Shown piece by piece: positions 12,477 through 26,506 of a stretch of 64,000 bases of DNA (positions are counted from its first letter, which is position 1; every line of letters begins with the position of its first letter). Source of the stretch: Coptis chinensis (taxonomy: Eukaryota; Streptophyta; Magnoliopsida; Ranunculales; Ranunculaceae); assembly GCA_015680905.1 (NCBI GenBank), contig CM027382.1, positions 2,604,001 through 2,668,000 of the forward strand. Direction: 5' to 3'. Position numbers and translations under genes: made by a program. Below the pieces are notes generated by a model. The model saw only the letters and a program-made list of their open reading frames with translations. It was not told where the DNA came from and did not search any database.

Positions 12477-12884
12477 GATGCAGGTTGTTTTGTGTTTTCT
12501 GCTTACATACATTTCATAAAGACCATTATTGGAATTAATGGTTTTCGTAGATTTATTGTTTTTTTGGTGTTCTCGACTGTGAGTATAATATTGAGAACTG
12601 TTGATGCAGTCTATGTGCTCCATCTTACTTTTATAAACCATATGTCATCAAGGTGTTAAATATACTCGGTTTGTGAGTATATTGGAAGAAATAATAACTA
12701 AGTTTAGCTTTTTTGTTGCTTCAAATTCATTGGAGGTTATACTTATGCCAACCGACATGTATATGCAATGTCAGATGCTTTAGTGAAAACCAAGAAAGGT
12801 AGGTGATCCCCAAAGTTGATATGCATTGATTTGATTTTTCCTTATTCTGATATACTTGTTTGCTGTTTTGTATATTGACTCCAG

Positions 12885-12952
12885 GTGCAAGTGACGCTTA
12901 CAAGGAGTGTTGTGAAGGATTGTATGGACTTGGTGTTTCAAGTCCTCATTAG
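12885..12952 (+). pseudogene. Captured exon-like piece (SDAYKECCEGLYGLGVSS) in X
   Basis: After a TTGACTCCAG acceptor-like site the frame reads GASDAYKECCEGLYGLGVSS, then PH and a stop. Composition and border look like a real exon. I do not recognise the protein. In Y the same piece (from about 18867) is split by the solo LTR at 18919. Confidence 0.3.
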
Positions 12953-14159
12953 ACTTCCTAATTAACAACTAGAAAATTCAAAGGCAAGTATGTTGGAAAG
13001 TGGTCCCAGCTCACTTTCACATATTATATTCTTGATGCTTAATCTTGATCTTTTCTTGGGTGAAAATATTTCAATTATCAAAGAGAGGGTGTGATAGTTG
13101 AGACATGTGCTCCAGTTCTATGTGAGCAAATGGACATCATGCCAGATCTGCAATCGTGATCTGCAATGGTGCTGAAGAAATACCAACTTAACATAATATT
13201 TTAGTCAAGCCTTTATGTAAAAGAAAACATGTTTTAGTGGGGATTAACCCGTTAATAATGGTGGAATGATTTTGTAATGTTATAAATTTTGGTGTTAAAT
13301 TTTCAGGGTTACGAGTCAAAGCTTTAGTAGATATATCTACCAAGGGCTTTGCGTGATAACTGACTTAAGAAGCAAACTCATGTGCTCGATGTCGTAGTCT
13401 GTTTTTGTTACGTTGAAGCATTTGCTTGGCAAAGAGGCTTTGTTATCTCAGCTACCAAAGAAAGTTAAGACACGATGGATCTTCATAATTATTTTTATCC
13501 ATGGTCAATTTGAGAATGTTTTTTTATTTTTTATTTTGCATGTTTGCAATATTATTATTATGGCATGTAGTCTTTTATTTTGAGTAAACATATTTGAAAC
13601 TGGTTATTCATCTGGCTGTTTTCACCTTCACTCATCTTCGTCAACACATTTGTTTTCACCTCCACTCATCTTCGTCAACACATCTTCATTCATCTCTCCC
13701 AATCTTTGCAACTCTCTTACCAATTCTTCTCTACTCATTTATTTATTTATTTTCTTATGCAAATCCTATTTTCTTTCATCTTCTCTAAAGTTATTAAGTT
13801 ACGAATTGATAAAGAAGAAGCTGAAAAAGCCATTAATGGCTGCTACAAAAAAATTCAAATACTATTTAATTTTTTTGCGTTCCAATTCCACTGTAGTTTC
13901 GTTGCAGTTTTGTTAGATAGTTGATTATCCATAATTTCGTCAGTATTCCATATATTTACTCAAAATACCACTGGTGGTATGATATTTCGTTTCGATTTCG
14001 TTTCGGTTATTGTATGATGTTTCGTTTCGATTTTGTTTCGGTTATTTGGAAAACTGAAATAACTGTCGGAATTCATCCGTGATTCCGTTCAAAATCACGA
14101 ACTATGGGTGCACCAACGTTAATACCACAAATAACATAATAAGCACTTCATAACAAATT

Positions 14160-14185
14160 GTGCCGTAGGCACGGGTGATACCTAG
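14160..14185 (+). other. Helitron 3' terminus of X
   Basis: A 5-bp stem GTGCC/GGCAC with loop GTA, then CGGGTGATACCTAG. The CTAG end matches the CTRR consensus of Helitrons. It is fused without spacer to the 5' end of Y at 14186. Confidence 0.8.
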
Positions 14186-16890
14186 TCTATTATAATAAAA
14201 CAAAATGGGTAGACAAAAAGTGGTCAGGATCGCGTGGGGATCTGAGTTAGATGTGTGTGGGGATTTGCATAAAGAGGGGTTTTAAATACAAATTCAATGC
14301 ATGCATTAGATGTCTAATGTAATCAATGTTTCAATTAATTAAAAATAATTTGTGTTCAATGCATACATTGGTTATACATTGGATGCCTAATCGTTATTAA
14401 TATTTTAATTAATAAAAATTTAATAGGGAAAAAATATTTTGTGTTCAATACATACATTGGACGTTTTTGACACATATGGGGTAATGTAGACATTTGAAAG
14501 GTCTTCTTAATAACATTTAAAGTGTTTACTTAACACATTAAATACGCCTTTGACAAGTCTTCATCGATATTATGTATGATTTTGAAATATATTAAACCCC
14601 AAGATGTAAGCTTGAAATACACTCAAGTATCAACCAATTTAAGATTGTCAGTTTGAAACCGTGCTAGACGGTTTATGTGACGTTTTGATACCCGTTCATT
14701 TTCAACCAATTGGTTTCTTACCAGTTCATTTTCAACCAATTAATGCTAATATAAGAAATCGCGTGGGTTCTGAGTTAGATTGGGGCAGATGTACGATCTA
14801 GAGCATTTTGAAACCCCTTTGATGCTAATTCTCAATGACATTTAAGTCGATTCCTTACCTATATTAAACTTATTAAGTGTTTTTAAAGATTGTATTAAAA
14901 GAAATTAATCAATTGCAAAAAAAAAATGGTTGTATTAATAGTAAGGATTAATACACCATCCAAGAAATTTTCTACACCATTTTTGAAATTTTGAAACACC
15001 CGTAGTCTTTTGGAATGACCTTTTACACAATATTATACTCATAATCAATTTGTAACATTCTCATAATTATGAATCATCAAAAGACCCATCAATATAATGT
15101 ACCTACGTTACATTTTAGTCTTTGAAATTATCTTAATTTTTCCACAATTGTTGTTCTTCTTAATTTAAACGGTAAACAAGCTATGATATGAGGTTAATTA
15201 GTATTCTCACATTAATTAGCACCATTAAAAGGCATCTCTAAAATGTAACCACTACTCAATAGTCAATAAAAATGACAATTTCTCTTAAACTAGCTCTTAG
15301 TTTTATTTGTTTTTGCCATTGCTTTTCTTCTCTATTTTTCATTTTTCATTTTATTTTCTCATCAACATTTTATGTGTTTTCTTCGTTTATTGCTTCTGAT
15401 TAAGTTTTAAATTATTTCCATTTAATTCTAACTAATTTGTTTTAGTCATGTTAGCTTTTTTTTTTTTTTTTTTTTTTATGGTGTGTAACTTTGATTTTGG
15501 TACTTTTACATATTTTTGTGAAGCTAATGAATACTATTGGCAGGTTTAATGCATTTCTAAAAACCAAGGACAATGATATGGGGTTCAACAATATGACGTA
15601 AATTCCATTGTTAGTTTGTTACGTACGTTGTTACTCTGTTCACTCCATGTTGCATATATGGTATTACCAATGTTTAAGACATATTTGTCTTGATACGAAT
15701 TATATATAATACTAATTAACTGTGTTGTTGTTGCTTTAAGAGCAGTACGTACATGTTTCTTCGTCAATTTTAATCTATCTCAAGATTCAAGAAACTATGG
15801 CTTCTTGATGTTCTCAGAGTTGCTAACCATGCAAGGTAAAACTATATTTGTTCATTTATCTTGCGACTGCCCACAAATATTTGTGTATGTTTTCTTGTCG
15901 TGCAATTTTAACATTAATAGTAGCAATTAAACATCAACAATTTCTTTATTTGCTTTCAACTTTTTAGCATGTTTGAATTGATTTATTTTGTAGTTTCAAT
16001 TTGTTGATGATGAAGGTGTCTAGGTGCAAGACAATATAGCTTGAGGTATGTTTTTTCTTTTCTTTTCTTTTCTTTTTCTTTGATAAACAACTCGAGGTAG
16101 TTAGTATGCTGGTAGAAGCTAGCCATAGCCCATAAGTCTAACACAATGTTATTCACGGAAGAAGAATGATTAATGTTCTCCAATGAGGCAATGAGTACAA
16201 TATTGGTTTTGAGTTCAATTTGTTTTCAGTTCAGTTTGAAATTTTTGTTTTTGTCGTTGTTAAAAATATATGTCTTTTCCTATTGAGCACCGTTGTGACT
16301 ATCATTCATTCTTTTCGTGAAACCTTGCTGCAATCTCTATTGGTAATAATATTATTATTTCTTGACCATATCAATGCTTGAGAAGTTTTTTTGTATCAAG
16401 TAAGATCATTGGGTACTTGGGTAGATTTGTACATCTTTTTCAACCCCATTTCTTAAATTTTGATTTTCTATGGTATTCCTATGTTACTGATATTTTATCA
16501 TAAATTAATTTGCTTATTAGTTTATTAACAATAATTCCCCCCACCTACTATTATGTCTAATTTGTTCTACCCAAAATGGTTGATATTATAGTTATATAAC
16601 TAATTAAGTTCGTGGAGAATCAATTAATATATATAAATTTACAGGGCGGAACGTACAAAAAATTTAGCGTTTATGTTGATTGCATTGCTTTGTGACTTTT
16701 AACAGAGTGGTACTACACAGACCTACTTTAATTTTAGACCTACTATTGCGACTCACTATATTTGGATAACGTTAGTTTGCATTGGAATACACACGGACAC
16801 GTATCTCTATGTAAATCAATGATATGATTAGGACTTTTAACACATCGGTAGGTTCAAATAGTAGGTCAAATAAGTGGGTCGATGTAGCAT

Positions 16891-17132
16891 TACTGCTTTT
16901 AATACCCGACACAATTGTTAAATTTCAAGAGCATAATACAATGATACGATCTATTAGAAGGCTAGGAGCATTCAACTAGCTTGGTTATATATTTATCGTT
17001 TGTGTTGAGAGTACTGCTCTTAATACCCGACACAATTGTTAAATTTCAAGAGCATGATACAATGATACGATCTATTAGAAGGCTAGGACCATTCAACTAG
17101 CTTGGTTATATATTTATCGTTTGTGTTGAGAG
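16891..17132 (+). repeat. 121-bp tandem duplication private to Y
   Basis: TACTGCTTTTAATACCCGAC at 16891 repeats at 17012 (one base different), and the whole 121-base unit is doubled. X has one copy near 11025, so the event happened in Y after the two elements separated. Confidence 0.8.
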
Positions 17133-18918
17133 TTTGTGTTTATTTTCTTGAAAAGTTGCCTCGCAATGACCTCATCTTCAAGGTCCTTTTTCTTAATACT
17201 TGATCTTATTTTGCTGATGAGAAGATTGTCTTGAAGTTGTTAGTAAAAAAATATGTAACACAAAAATACAATTTAGCATGAAAGGGTAATATTTTGAATG
17301 TTAAAACTACATCACATGAAGAGTTACCAAAATCTAAATATAAAAACGATATAGCATCCACTAAATTTACAATAATGAAATTTGAAACGGTAGAGTACTT
17401 TAGAAAGACCATGCACTCAATTCTTTAAAAAGCCTAGCAAACATGTGACAGTTTGTATTCCAAACGGAATCATTGAAGTTTCCTTTTTCTTTACCAGAAA
17501 AATTATTTGATTTTTCAAGACTCCCATTAGTGGCAGTCGTTACTCAACTCCCTCTTCGACTTCCTCTCCCCGCCCCATTACTAAATCCAAAATTTTCTTT
17601 TTCTTCACCAGAAAATTAATTGGATTATTCAAAACTGCCATTAGTATAGTCGTTACACCCTAGCCTCTTTTGTTTCTCCATTTTCCTTTCCCATTCAATT
17701 CAATTATTCAATAGAACCACAATTCACGTATAAAACCCCAACTCCCCACTCTCTCTCTCCCAAGATCGGTGGTTTCCGAACTTGCTCAAACTCGCTTGTT
17801 GTAACCATCCCCCATAACTCTAGAAGGGTTCTATAAGGTATAAAACAACTGCAATTTCCAACATCATTGTCTAAGTCTTCCTGTCTTCGTCAATTTCTTA
17901 GAACTAACTTTTTTCAATCATTGTTCATTGGGCGAATCTTAATTCCAATTTCAGAATTCAATTTGGTACTTGCAGAGTTTTTCATTCTTTTTCTTTTTAT
18001 TAATGATACAATTATATAGTTCCAATTCACTTGGTAGGTTTTCTATTTTTTGATTTTTATAATTGAACAAGTTTAATGAATCCGATCATGTTTGGTAAGT
18101 TTTCATTTTCATTTCATTTTGAATTCAGCTATTTTAGTTTGAATGAAACTATGCAAGTCTTATTTCAGTTCTTGAAATGGTTTTAGATTGCATCGTTCAA
18201 CTTGGATAACTAATTAATAAACTCCTTCTTTTTCTTTTTATTAATGATACAATTATACAGTTCCAATTCACTTGGTAGGTTTTCTATTTTCTGATTTCTA
18301 TAATTGAACAAGTTTAATGAATCCGATCATGTTTGGTAAGTTTTCATTTTCATTTCATTTCGAATTCAGCTATTTTAGTTTGAATGAAACTATGCAAGCC
18401 TTATTTCAGGTTGCGAAATGGTTTTAGATTGCATCGTTCAACTTGGATAACTAATTAATAAATTGATGCATATTGTTTTGTATTTTCTGCTTACATACAT
18501 TTCGTAAAGGCCATTATGGGAATTTTCGTAGATTTATTGTTTTTTTGGTGTTCTCGACTGTGAGTACAATATTGAGAACTGTTGATGCAGTCGTGTGCTC
18601 CATCTTACTTTTATAAACCACATGTCATCAAGGTGTTAAATATACTCAGTTTGTGAGTATATTGGAAGAAATAATAACTACGTTTAGCTTTTTTGTTGCT
18701 TCAAATTCATTGGAGGTTATACTTATGCCAACCGACATGTATATGCAATGTTAGATGTTTTAGTGAAAACCAAGAAAAGTAGGTGATCCCCCAAAGTTGA
18801 TATGCATTGATTTGATTTTTCCTTATTCTGATATACTTGCATGCCGTTTTGTATATTGACTCCAGGTGCAAGTGACGCTTACAAGGAGTGTTGTGAAGGA
18901 CTGTATGGACTTGGTGTT

Positions 18919-21900
18919 TGTAAAGTCCTGAATTATTATTAAGGGTATTGGTGTAAATTTCATATCAACTCTAGGGTCGTTATGTAATTTGGTCGTCTGG
19001 TTTATATTTCAAAGGTACGTAACTTACCGAAACTTGACTCCGACTCATAAGTCACGTTAGGTAAGCAACCATAGGCGAAAATTTGACAAAATGCCGGTTA
19101 AGTTTTTTTTAGCGTCTGAAGGCGAAGTTAACGACTTACGCTGAGTGGGTCATTGCTATAGCCTGCGGTGAGATAGAATATAGAAGATTAAATTTAGCGG
19201 GATGGGCCGGAAAAATAATTACGACGAGACGTCAAATTCGTTAGTGGTTAGGAGTCTAAGTAGGGCGTTAAGTCTAATTAGGATATATTAGGCTTGGGCC
19301 TAAATATATCGGCCCAAATAGAACCCACGAAATCGCAAAACTGGAAAAATCAAAAAAATCGGCCAAACTGAAAATCGCGAAACCCACTTCTTCTTCCCCA
19401 AATTCGCATCTCTCAAACCCTAAGAGAGAGAAACTTAATTCTTCCCAATTTCAGTAATCCAAACCTATAATTCCTCACCCCAATCTTAGTAAAACAAAAA
19501 TCGCACCAAACGAAATCGCGAAAACAACCCAAATCGCACCCATCTTCCCCAATTTTCTCAATCCTTTAAACCTAAGAGAGAGAAACACGAATTCGCCAAA
19601 AATTCCATCGATTCAACCTCAATTCCTCACGCCCAAACCTTAACAACACTCAACCAAGCGTGGGAATTCAAAAAATTATTGGATTTGCGTCGTACCGCCG
19701 CTGCCGCCGCTGCCGGGTGAGTTTAATCCGCTCCAAACAACTAGTTTGAACTCGACGTCGATAGTTGGGGATGTATTGAGGAAGTATAACTGAAATGGGA
19801 TGGGTTTAATATCGGCAGTAGCTCGGTTTGGAGAAGGAGAGCTGCGATTTTGGTGGAGCAGCAAGCTAGGAGTGATTTTGTGGCTGACTTGGTAAGAATT
19901 TGATTATTCAATCCAATTTCGAGCAATTCATGTTGATTTATAACTGTTTAAGACTTGAATGAGTAATGAGTGAGGGATAAAGAACACCCCGATATTATTG
20001 TTAGAGTTAATATGAATCGAAGGGCGTGGGATTGGTTGTAGTTGAAATTTGGGACTGGAAAGTAGGATAGAATAGGATTGGCGTCGATATGAGGGCCTGC
20101 CATGGCCGAAACAGCCGTAGAGACCGTCAGAGTTCGATTTTAAATGGCCCGTAGCTCTGATAACGTGTAGTTAGATGGAAAGTTATCCGAAAACCCGATT
20201 CTTAACGCCGAGAATTCTTCTCGACTTACACTAGATAAGAATTCCTCGTTGTTCGATCAATTCTAATAATCGACGTATTTGTATATGCTATGATAGGAAT
20301 GAATTCGAGTGGATTGGGTTAAGCGGGATTGATTCAGTTAAGTGGGCTGGAGGAGAACGGAGCTTGCTAAGGTAGGAACCTACATACCAATATATAGTCT
20401 GCTTATTTTCATACATGATTTGAGTTGTTTAAAATGTTAAGAAATAGTTTTATGATCAACCATGCATGTATATATGATATTCATGTTTTGCATTGTAGTT
20501 TTCCTCGATATGAATTAAGTATATGGATAGCTTTCGCGTGAAATGATTTTCTGTAAAATCGGGGGTAGCGAGGGATTGTTTTCTGGTTAAAAGTGAAAAA
20601 CTGGTTTTGGGGAAAGGTTCGCGTCTCTTGTCTCAGCAAGGAGACAGAGAGATGGATTTTGTAATGCGGGTAAGGATTACCCGGTTGTTTGTAACTAGGT
20701 GCGAAGTTCTGGATTGGTCCCGGGATGGTCGTGTTATTTACGATTATTCGCCGTTTGGAAATCATCGGTTGTTATTTACTATGACTGGCCCGTTTGGGAG
20801 TCATAGGTTGTTCTGCTCGATTTCGGGAAATCCAGGAACTCACACCTATATAATCAACAGTTTTAAAAGAAAAACTAGATATGTACCTAGAGTATTTGAA
20901 AATAATCGGTAATACGAGTATATATATATATAGATATTACTATGTTTATCACGAGGAGATTTAGAAAAGGAACTGTGAATTCCTATAAAGAAGGAACTGT
21001 TGTCGCATTTCCGGAGACGGCAGTTCGTTCTAGGATTCCAACTGTGGTGTACACCTTTCGAGGTGGTGGGCCACCTTTAAAGGGATGCATCACTGGATGT
21101 AGTCCGGGAATTCCTTTTCTACTTTTCTAGATAACCATGCTTTGCGTGTCACTGTATGGTGATTAGCTTGTGTGGGTTACATGTTACCTCGATGAGGTTT
21201 AGGCGAGGAGTGAGAGTTTAGTCCACTCTCGGATGTGTGGGATCCCCGGCGGTCTGCGGTCGTCGAACGGTTGACCACCGTAAGTTAGGTGACAGCCCGT
21301 GCATGGGGGGGGTCGTGGTGGCGGGGCCCGAGCCCTAAAAGCTTTGGGGATTTTGTGTGTCTGAACACAACAACGGCATTTCATCTCCCGCCCGGTAAAA
21401 TCGGGAAAACAACGGTGCATGGTTCACACCGGGAAGTCTTGAACCGAGATTGCCTCGCGGATCGGGCCGAAGTACCGGTCGTACCCTCACCATTCTAATA
21501 GGATGCGCCGTGACCCACATGTAGTTGTATCTTCGATTGTGAAAACTATATTTTGTATATCAATGAAGCATGCCGATATGATTTATGCTAGTTAGTGATG
21601 TATATATACATAGTCACAATATTTGAATACTATTATAGAAACCCTGCATGTTTTAAATGTTTTCTATAAGTAGCTATTTATTGGTTATGTGCGTTTCTAC
21701 TGGGCATAGTTGTTTGCTCATCCTACTTAACATTTCAGACGAGCCAGTTGCAGAGGAAGGTTTCCCTAACCCTAGAAATGACGGGTATGGTGATTTGGGA
21801 GGATTCCCTTATGCTTGACGAGAGACAGAGTCAAGTTTACATTTTGGGGCTGTATAGAGATAATCTAGGTTATTCTTTTGCTGTAGATAATGAGCATAGC

Positions 21901-22256
21901 TCTTTTCTTTGGATGTATAGAGATAGTTTCTTCTTTTGTTGTATATATATAGAGCTCCGCTCATTTTGATGTAAAATTTGATGTATTTAAGTAGCAGTTA
22001 CACTTACATAGTTGGTGGATGGGATGTGATGTTGTTTAGAAGGTTGGGTTGTATATATATGGTTGTTGGAAGGGTATTATGCAAAGTGTCCGTGGTTATG
22101 ACAGGTTTATGACAAAGGTTATGACGGGTTTTAGGGTTTCTTAACGCCGATCAAACAAAGGAAACTCTGCCGAAATTTCGGTAGAATCGGGATAGGTGTC
22201 GGCCTCGAGATTCATTCCACGTCCTCGGGATGTGTGTTGGGTCTTGGGGCGTGACA
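18919..22256 (+). mobile_element. Solo LTR, Ty3/gypsy Tekay/Del-like
   Basis: The insertion begins TGTAAAGTCC and ends GGGGCGTGACA, flanked on both sides by GTGTT (18914-18918 and 22257-22261). Element X has the uninterrupted target at about 12933, which fixes the borders. At 3338 bp, with TG...CA ends, the GGGGCGTGACA terminus and the GC-rich inner block (about 21240-21500), it fits the very long LTRs of plant Tekay/Del chromoviruses. No internal coding region is present, so it is a solo LTR, presumably left by LTR-LTR recombination. It is younger than the X/Y duplication. Family placement rests on length and end sequence only. Confidence 0.75.
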
Positions 22257-23479
22257 GTGTTTCCAGTCCTCATTAGACTTCCTAATTAACAACTAGAAAA
22301 TTCAAAGGCAAGTATGTTGGAAAGTGGTCCCAGCTCACTTTCACATATTATATGTTACTGATGCTTAATCTTGATATTTTCTTGGGTGAAAATATTTCAA
22401 TTATCAACGAGAGGGTGTGATAGTTGAGACATGTGCTCCAGTTCTATGTGAGCAAATGGACATCATGCCAGATCTGCAATGATGCTGAAGAAATACCAAC
22501 TTAACATAATATTTTAGTCAAGCCTTTATGTAAAAGAAAACATGTTTTAGTGGGGATTAACCCGTTAATAATGGTGGAATGATTTTGTAATGTTATTAAT
22601 TTTTGTGTTAAATTTTCAGGGTTACGTGTCAAAGCTTTAGTAGCTGTATCTACCAAAGGCTTTGCGTGATAACTGACTTAAGAAGCAAACTCATGTGCTC
22701 GATGCCGTAGTCTGTTTTTGTTACATTGAAGCATTTGCTTGGCAAAGAGGCTTTGTTATCTCAGCTACCAAAGAAAGTTAAGACACGATGAATCTTCATA
22801 ATTATTTTTATCCATGGCCAATTTGAGAATTTTTTTTTATTTTTTATTTTGCATGTTAGCAATATTATTATTATGGCATGTAGTATTTTATTTTGAGTAA
22901 ACACATTTGAAAATAACTGGTTATTCATCTGGCTGTTTTCACCTTCACTCATCTTCGTCAACACATCTGTTTTCACCTCCACTCATCTTCGTCAACACAT
23001 TTTCATTCATCTCTCCCAATCTTTGCAACTCTCTTACCAATTCTCCTCTACTCATTTATTTATTTATTTATTTTCTTATGCAAATCCTATTTTCTTTCAT
23101 CTTCTCTAAAGTTATTGAGTTACGAATTGATGAAGAAGAAGCTGAAAAAGCCATTAATGGCTGCTACAAAAAAATTCAAATACTATTTAATTTTTTTGCG
23201 TTCCAATTCCACTGTAGTTTCGTTGCAGTTTTGTTAGATAGTTGATTATCCATAATTTCGTCGGTATTCCATATATTTACTCAAAATACCACTGGTGGTA
23301 TGATGTTTCGTTTCGATTCCATTTCGGTTATTGTATGATGTTTCGTTTCGATTCCGTTTCGGTTATTTGGAAAACTGAAATAATTGTCGGAATTCATCCG
23401 TGATTCCGTTCAAAATCACGAACTATGGGTGAACCAACGTTAATACCACAAATAACATAATAAGCACTTCATAACAAAT

Positions 23480-23506
23480 TGTGTCGTAGGCACGGGTAAT
23501 ACCTAG
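23480..23506 (+). other. Helitron 3' terminus of Y
   Basis: The hairpin GTGTC-GTA-GGCAC is followed by CGGGTAATACCTAG ending at 23506. The following base is the first T of Z's TCTATTATAATAAAAC, as in the X/Y junction. Confidence 0.8.
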
Positions 23507-24112
23507 TCTATTATAATAAAACACAATGGCAGGACAAAGAGTGTTCGGGATCGTCTAGGGATCTGAGTTAGATTGGAGCAGATGTACGATCTAGAGCATT
23601 TTGAAACTCCTTTTCAATGCCATTTAAAAGTATTACTTGATGAACTAAATGTTTTGTAATACAAATTCAATGCATGCATTGATATGTAATCAATATTTCA
23701 ATTAATAATAATTTAATGAGCTAAACCTAAGCATTGGAACCACATAATTTGTGTTCAATTCATACACTGGTTACACATCGGATGCCTACTTTAATTTAAT
23801 TAAATTTTTAATTAATAAAAATTTAATGGGCTAACTTTAAGTTTGTTCTTTTTATAACAATTAACAAATTTTATAACGGGTTCTCTTCCCAATCAGTTGT
23901 GGGCTTTTGGATTGGGCTTTGTTTCTATTAGATTAAACAAAACGTAAAGGAAGGAACCAAAACGTCAACTTCTGAACTTCCAATAGACCCGCGAATTAAC
24001 TCCACCATCAAGTACCGCTTAAAACAAAGTCGGCTGCTCAACAACTAAACTCAACATCTCTGACTCCAGTGTCTCTCATCCTCTCCCAACAATATAATTT
24101 CTGATCCTTGAG

Positions 24113-24154
24113 ATGGATTGCGACTGCCATGATGCACCACTCCTATTTTCTCAG
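24113..24154 (+). pseudogene. Captured first exon (MDCDCHDAPLLFSQ) in Z
   Basis: ATG opens 14 codons ending CAG|GTAGGT, preceded by a CT-rich leader. It pairs with the minus-strand copy at 1520-1561. Its counterpart at 28871, MDSDDFPDYTPFLPQ, is alignable at both protein and base level (ATGGATT start, CTCAG end), which suggests two copies of one ancestral exon. The parent gene is not recognised. Confidence 0.4.
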
Positions 24155-25616
24155 GTAGGTTCTCTTTCGATTGTTCGATTTTTTTTCCCCCACAAACTTC
24201 TCCTTTCATTCATTGAACATTTTTTTTTTTTTAAACTTTGAACAAATTCAAATATGGGCATTTTCATTGCCCTTGGATTGTCAGTTTCAAGCATAAGATG
24301 ACATTCTGTGGAATCTAAAAAGCTCTTTCTACATGGTTTAAATAATAAATACTAAAACGCACAAACTGAATGATTGAATGCTTTTCTCATTTATTGAATT
24401 GAATACAGACTCTTCTTTTCAATACACAGTGAAATAACAACCATTTGTCTCCACGACTCCATTCTCTTCATTTTTAAGGTTAGGTTGCTAGCAATCTTTT
24501 TTTTTTTCTCCCCCTTTTTTCTTTTGCAAAATGAATTCTATTGCTAATTTTATTGATTTACATTTTTTTGTTCTCAATTTTGAACTAATAGTGCCACTTG
24601 ACTCATTCCACACAAGCTCAAATGTTGTTGATGAATGGTTGGTTTTGCACACGTAAAACAAACGAGAAAAAAAAAAAGCGATGGGCTTCGGACGTTAATG
24701 GTTCATGGTTAAATGGATTCACAAGGTAAATCCCCTAATTAATTCTCGATGAATGTTAACAATTGTAATCAGAAAGGTACATTATGAGAGCCGTCATCTT
24801 CTAAACCTTCTATCTCCCTCATTCAAAAAGTGAAACAATTTCGTTTCAAGTTTATTCTGTCCTAGGCGCTCACATTGTATGGAATGGTGTTGTTATCTCA
24901 CTCTTCTTCAAAACCATCTCATCATTTGGTTTGCTAGATAATAAATGAAGGCATGGGCAAGATTCTGTGAAGCATGTCTTTTTTGTGCAACATTGAAGGT
25001 ACACAAACATTTTCGAACTTCTCCTTTTCTCGATAATGGTTCATGGCTCCATTGAATTAGGTGCATCCATTTGTATAATTATATGTATAACTGTTCTTCT
25101 CTTATTTATTTTTAGCATCATCAATATTACAGTTCCAAATAAAAAATTCAACAAACATTTAAGAACACTTCTGCGTAATTTTTACTTTCTAACAGTAATC
25201 TTTAATTTCTTTTTGTATCATATTCTTGGCCAATCTCTCAGAATGACAAAGTTGATTTGAGTCAGATAATCATGATAAGAGAAAGTGAGATAAACGGTGT
25301 AGCTTGAAATGCAGTCTTTCCCAAGGTATGACACATTGAAATCTTATGTAATGAATCTAGGAAGTTTAAAACTAGCGTTTCCCAGCTAAAACGACATTAA
25401 AGGATTCTTTTTGAGTAACGTCGAGAATCCAAAAAGAAAAATCAGAAACCATTCCAAAACCCCGAATACCGACTCTTCTATCCTGAAAATAAATTACTCT
25501 ATTTTAGAACGATGATCACTCATATTCTTCTTCGATCTCGGTGGCTTCCTCCTCTTCATCATGACTGACGATATGATTATGTTTTATCAGCTAGGTTCTT
25601 TGTTTGCATTGTGCAG

Positions 25617-25647
25617 GAACACTTATCACATGAAGATGGCCTTTCAG
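25617..25647 (+). pseudogene. Captured second exon (EHLSHEDGLS) in Z
   Basis: The sequence TTGCATTGTGCAG is followed by 31 exon-like bases, then CAG|GTACAA. It reads EHLSHEDGLS in frame with the 14-codon exon upstream. A diverged twin, CATTGTGCAG then a frame reading KHLSNGKSPFK and a stop, lies at 29557-29592. An inverted copy lies at about 24-54. Confidence 0.35.
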
Positions 25648-26506
25648 GTACAATTGTTTCGTGCATATCTAAGTACGCCCTGGCCGGTTTAACTCTCGAC
25701 TTCACTAAATGTTCCTTCTGAGTGTTGATTATTCACTAGCTTGAATCACATATGTTACAATTTGTAAATTTTCTATGTTCTTGGCTAAGCAATTTTTTTT
25801 ATATATATTTTGGTTTAGTTTTTCTTTTCTAATTTGTTGTTTTGTTGACTGAATATGGAATTCTAATTATACTTCCCGAAGTGTTTGCTATATTCTAATC
25901 AAGAATCTGTAAAGAACTATTGTTTGTTAGAGTGCCTCAACGAAGTAACTTTTTTTTTCTTAACTCAGTCCAATGACTAACTTGCGGTGATCAAAACTCG
26001 ACTTGACCATAATTGGAAAAGGGTATAAACTCTAATCAAGAAGCACAACTCTAATCTGTTATCTGTTTTCCTAGAACTTTGAGGTTAGATTCATTATTTT
26101 ATTTATAATTCTTCATTTCTTTTATTTTTTCAAGAAAAGCTCTTCATAGTAACCATACACCTAAGTTGTCATTTCACCTAAACTAGATAATTACTTAAGC
26201 TCTCTTCATATTCATCCAATGTGAATTACCTCTGCCATGAATGTGTGGTTACAAATAATCCATACAATGTATATTTTGCTTTACATCAATTTGGAAAACA
26301 TTGACGTTACTAATTTTGAGTTTTTTTAGACAACTTAGTCAATGTATTGATTCAAAGGTCCATTCTCTGCCATGAATGTCTGGTTACAAATAAATTATTT
26401 TAGGCTAATAGTTTGGTTTTTGGTTTTGGCAAGAGTTTGTTATTGGCTACGCATCCTATTAATATTGAGAACCATATTACCAACACTTTGCATTGTTACC
26501 TTTCAG

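Larger units (their letters stand above)
8350..14185 (+). mobile_element. Non-autonomous Helitron X
   Basis: The 5' end TCTATTATAATAAAACAC at 8350 follows an A. The 3' end is the small hairpin GTGCC-GTA-GGCAC (14160-14172), then CGGGTGATACCTAG ending at 14185. The next base is already the TC start of the following element. Length is about 5.84 kb. The inside has no Rep/helicase. It carries a 511-bp tandem duplication next to the 5' end, several transcribed-looking stretches (TATA-like box, CT-rich leader, short exon-like pieces with GT/AG borders) and no long coding frame. Element Y repeats nearly all of this from 14747 on. TC, the hairpin and CTAG are established Helitron termini; gene capture is inferred. 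Confidence 0.8.
14186..23506 (+). mobile_element. Non-autonomous Helitron Y, interrupted by a solo LTR
   Basis: The 5' end TCTATTATAATAAAACA is at 14186. The 3' end is the stem GTGTC-GTA-GGCAC, then CGGGTAATACCTAG at 23506. Its first ~460 bases are one unit of the 5' array type. After a chimeric join around 14650-14750 the rest follows X at high identity. Subtracting the 3338-bp LTR insertion and 5-bp duplication leaves about 5.98 kb, close to X. Relative to X it lacks the 511-bp duplication and has its own 121-bp duplication at 16891-17132. No Rep/helicase gene is visible. Confidence 0.8.

Noticed and set aside
13594-13924. Frames of 64-112 codons near the 3' ends of X and Y
   Set aside because: They are conserved only as part of the duplicated element, in several overlapping phases, and the frames differ between copies.
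20481-21520. Frames of 60-100 codons between 20.5 and 21.5 kb
   Set aside because: They lie inside the solo LTR, whose GC-rich part is poor in stops; LTRs do not encode proteins here.
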